From NCBI RefSeq assembly GCF_901709675.1, contig NC_051088.1:11186193-11250192 (forward strand): a stretch of 64,000 nucleotides of DNA. Direction: 5' to 3'. Below, piece after piece: positions 61,301 through 64,000 of this stretch (position 1 is its first letter; every line of letters starts with the position of its first letter). The notes under the pieces were generated by a model, which saw only the letters and a program-made list of their open reading frames with translations, ran no database searches and was not told the DNA's origin. This DNA comes from Syngnathus acus. Taxonomy: Eukaryota > Chordata > Actinopteri > Syngnathiformes > Syngnathidae. A program made the position numbers and the translations under genes.

Positions 61301-64000
61301 GAGTCGGAAAAGTAAAGCGCGGGGGGGCGGGGGGGGGGTCACATGGCGGGAAGGGTGCAAGGGTGACACGGGGAAGGAGTGACAACGAGGAGGAGAGCAG
61401 CCGTGCCCAACCAGGCAGAACCCACCTGAGGCCTTTGGGCAGTGTGGAAAAGATGCAAGAACAACATAAACAGTCTCCACTGTGAACAAGCGAATGGGAC
61501 TCACGGAGCACTCCGCCAAAGGCCCAAAAATTCAGCCGATTGAAACAACAAAGATGGGCGTCGCTAGTACTTGTTTCCTGGTAACCAGCCACTCACAGGG
61601 CACAAACGTTCACACTCTTATTCGAACCTTTGGATGATTTCAAGTCTCGAATGAACCTAGCATGCAAATCTTTGGAATGGGGAAGAAGCTCATGCAAGCA
61701 CAGGTAGAACATGCAAAATTCACACCACCACATTGTCATCACAGCAATAGTGACAGCTCAATTCCCTAGAGCTGGTGTGACAATGTTCTTCTTTGGATCA
61801 TCGGGCAGTAGGTGGGGACACCCTGAATCGGTTGCCAGCCAATCGTAGGGCACACATAGACGAACAACCAGCAATTTGGAATGCCCAATTGGCCTTACCA
61901 TGCAAGGTTTTGGAATGTGGGAGGAAACCGGAGTACCCGGAGAAAACCCACGCAGGCACGGGGAGAACATGCAAACTCCACACAGGGAGGGCTGGAGGTG
62001 GAATCAAATCCGCAAACTCTGAAGTGTGAGGCGGACGTGCAACACAGTGCTCCTCCGTCCAAACTAGTTCAGAGTAATCAACAGCGCCTCTACTGATTGC
62101 AGACAAGTAATGTACCAAATTGTGTTTTTAAGTTAGTTGCTTGTCTGCAAATAGTCGAGTGTCTAGACTGGATGCCAGCACATCAATATGAAATCAAACA
62201 ACTAGGTAAATATTTTCATCTCTGCCTCAGTCTCGTGATGTGTCTGGCCTTTCAAGCAGGCTGATTTAAACAAAGCAAGAAATAGGGTCTAAAGTAGAGG
62301 TGAGACAATAAATTGATTAATCAACAAATAATTGATTATCAAATGAATAACTGATTATTTTTTCCTCTTTTGCTATTTGTGGCAGAAATCACTTTTGCAC
62401 GGTAATCACCAATCAATCACACAATCGACCGAGTTTTTATCAATGAAAAACAATGTAAATCCACAAAAAAAATTTGACTTTCACAAGTCAAAGCTTTAAT
62501 GTGAGCTCAAAAGTGGAGTTGAAGCTGTAATCGCCGCCATCAATGTTTCTTCACTTATCAAGAGATGAGACTCGAAAGCAGTGGCAGAGGAAGTCAGGTT
62601 GCGTGTGTGGTTGAAATGCTTGCAAGCCGCGTGGCGGATATCCAAAAAAAGAATATTTGTATGCGTGTTGCTCGTCCACGCTAAAGAAAACATTTCGGGG
62701 AACAGCGTGATAAAATTGTGAGACTGAACTTGTACCATTGCCTGGAATAAGAGCGTAAACAGGCAGGAAATGCAATTGGATGCTCGTAATGAGAAAGTCA
62801 CCTGAAACCAGCGATGGATTAAGTGATGGATTTCACTTGGTATCCACAATTATAAATCTTGTTGCGAACTTGGAATTTTGATTGGCCACTATGTCTGCGT
62901 TTTTGTGAAACCAGCTTAGACCCCACACCAATGCAGGTTTTAGATTCAAGTTACAAATTTCAGGTCTAACTTGTGTTTATCTCATGGTGTAATTTCACTG
63001 TTGGCCACTAGATGATGGCACATTTATTTTATTTGAGACGGCGTAAAGTTGAAAGAAGAATTCACCGGAAATACTGTTTTTGAGCACAGCCATGTTTTGT
63101 TGTTGTAATTCTTGAACATTATCTTCTGTAATTCTGCTTTTAGGCCTACAGAAAAAGTGTATATTAAAAGTGAGTTTAAAAAGTTTTAAAAATGACGTGC
63201 CGTAAATGCTATAAAAACATGCCTCGAGTATTTAGGTAGGTTATTTCCATAATGGGGATTTCACTAACTACATGGGTGGTCTGGAATGTGATCCCTGTGA
63301 TTGCGATTCAATTAATCTTCGCGGCTTGTTGTGGAGTTGCCGTAAAGATAAATTGGCATTTGCGGCGGTACCTGCACCACGGGGTGTCCTCCTGTGTGGG
63401 CCTTGACGGCGCCTCTACTTCCCTCCGTCTCGTAGTGAGCTCTGTGGTGCGGCTTTGGCTGCACCTCGATATGGAGCTCATAGTGGTCCGTGCGGCTGAG
63501 CATGGGCCATTCCAAAGGGGGAAGAGATGCCAATGGGATACTATGGGACACAAAGGGCACAGATTAGAAAATTAGAATGACACTTATTGTGTGACGTGTT
63601 CTCTCCAAATTAACCTGCAGATGCTGGAGACCAGCGGCTTCGACCAAATTGGAGGGATGACAAAGAACGGTTCTGGAGCAGGTTTGTTTTTTGAGTCCTG
63701 GTCACAGGAGACCAGGTAGTTCCCCTCGCCGTGATGCTCCGGGTACAGAGTGTAGACCTGGTTGGAGGTCTTGATGAGTTTGCTGGGCAAGCTAAAACCA
63801 TTCATGGCTTCTGGCAAGGCACTGTTTGGATAGTGGGCCCCCATGTTGTGATCCACATGGCTGTCTAGCGGGGATGGGCTGCGGGAACGGATGCCGGGCA
63901 CCAGAGTAGGATTCCTGTACATGTCGTAGGTGCGTTTGCCCTGAGGAGAGGTGGAACGGGAGCCAGAGCGCGGGGAAGGTGAGCAAGTTCCCAAGTAACC
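49234..64000 (-). CDS. nfatc2: nfatc2 (NFAT1) transcription factor, C-terminal two thirds; 5' end outside window
   Basis: Calcineurin-activated, Rel-related transcription factor. Exons (5' to 3'): 63615-64000 (continues beyond the edge), 63372-63540, 60721-60923, 60258-60430, 59257-59397, 57726-57781, 57503-57635, 56647-57291, 49234-49289; all join in frame (about 653 codons). The first part holds SP-rich motifs ([15 protein letters not shown]) of the phosphoregulatory region. Then come the Rel-homology DNA-binding segment ([40 protein letters not shown]), the IPT dimerisation part, and the C-terminal NLS-like [13 protein letters not shown]. The C-terminal exon has [20 protein letters not shown] and YPTVIQQQ blocks seen in human NFATC2, which separates it from NFATC1/3/4. 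SUMO-type motifs IKSEP and VKEEN are kept. Adjacency to kcng1 matches the tetrapod order. The teleost duplicate (a/b) is not determined. Confidence 0.95.
50672..50690. repeat. (GT)n short microsatellite
   Basis: Nine to ten GT units. Confidence 0.85.
51592..52520. mobile_element. TA-flanked non-autonomous DNA element with terminal A/T tracts
   Basis: Ends CCGTTTTTTTCCGTGTATAA and TTATACACGGAAAAAAACGG are near-perfect inverted copies with TA on each side. Inside them, GCGCATTATACATGGGTACA (left) and repeated GTGCGTATTATACATGGG (right) extend the symmetry. Long T and A tracts at 51668-51722 and 52369-52417 would also pair. The 155-codon internal frame at 51835-52302 has no transposase motif. 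Confidence 0.8.
53225..53606. mobile_element. TA-flanked MITE, copy 2
   Basis: Same family as 38971-39378: ends CCGTATTTTCCGGACTATAA and TTATAGTCCGGAAAGTATGG, with TA on both sides. 382 bp; it lacks a block of about 30 bp (around the GGCGTACCGGACTATAAGG unit) that copy 1 has after CCTTATATAA, probably removed between short direct repeats. Confidence 0.85.
57782..59256. other. nfatc2 intron in the Rel-homology region
   Basis: No exon, repeat family or RNA gene that I can support; scattered short open frames on both strands only. Confidence 0.5.
61586..61727 (-). repeat. diverged dispersed-repeat copy
   Basis: A degenerate version of the neighbouring 61806-62060 repeat: CCAGCCACTCACAGGGCACA, CGAATGAACCTAGCATGCAA, GGAATGGGGAAGAAG and AGAACATGCAAAATTCACAC appear in the same order. 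Confidence 0.6.
61806..62060 (-). repeat. teleost dispersed SINE/LINE-type repeat
   Basis: Carries GGTTGCCAGCCAATCGTAGG, GGGAGGAAACCGGAGTACCC, AGAAAACCCACGCAGGCACG and GAACATGCAAACTCCACACA. These blocks are found in very many fish genomes and match the plus-strand copy at 40492-40695 in reverse. Confidence 0.75.

Larger units (their letters stand above)
60924..63371. other. nfatc2 intron with dispersed-repeat copies
   Basis: Intron between the exons encoding HPVVQ and [11 protein letters not shown]. It contains two copies of a teleost dispersed repeat (61586-61727, 61806-62060) and a G-rich run near 61320. No further exon is visible. Confidence 0.55.

Overview
The window is vertebrate genomic DNA, most likely from a percomorph teleost. 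The coding sequence is split into many short exons with GT-AG (once GC-AG) introns, the proteins are clear vertebrate orthologues, and the DNA between them carries fish-type repeats: TA-flanked MITEs, hAT MITEs, a non-LTR 5-prime fragment and microsatellites. There are no operons, CRISPR arrays, or rRNA or tRNA genes that I can see. All four genes lie on the minus strand, so each reads from high to low coordinates.

Layout from left to right. (1) 513-8684: the N-terminal 722 codons, in 20 coding exons, of ankrd52, an ankyrin-repeat regulatory subunit of protein phosphatase 6; its 3-prime part lies beyond the left edge. (2) 10920-18813: a complete src proto-oncogene tyrosine kinase, 11 coding exons and 536 aa, plus an 18-nt neuronal N1-type microexon at 17485-17502. 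A likely non-coding first exon lies about 10 kb upstream near 28974-29350. (3) 31624-34144: a complete two-exon kcng1 (Kv6.1, an electrically silent potassium-channel subunit, 518 aa), whose single coding intron is filled with degenerate telomere-like repeats. A candidate TATA/CRE promoter with a non-coding first exon lies near 39944-40212. (4) 49234-64000: nfatc2 from the serine-proline regulatory region through the Rel-homology DNA-binding region to the C-terminus. Its last exon is a tiny one at 49234-49289, after a 7.4-kb intron; the 5-prime end is beyond the right edge.

The genes do not form a functional cluster. KCNG1 and NFATC2 are neighbours in tetrapods (human 20q13), and SRC is on the same human chromosome, so part of this is ancestral synteny. 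ANKRD52 (human 12q13) beside src is a different linkage. Src and nfatc2 both act in receptor signalling, kcng1 tunes Kv2 currents, and ankrd52 is a PP6 scaffold.

I did not find an unknown biological system. The most useful non-obvious features are the Src N1 microexon (encoding RKVNCR), the GC-AG intron in src, the detached 17-residue terminal exon of nfatc2, the kcng1 promoter candidate, the telomere-like intron, and several transposon copies whose ends and target duplications can be read. Exon borders were set by eye from splice signals, reading frame and remembered human orthologues; no alignment program was run.
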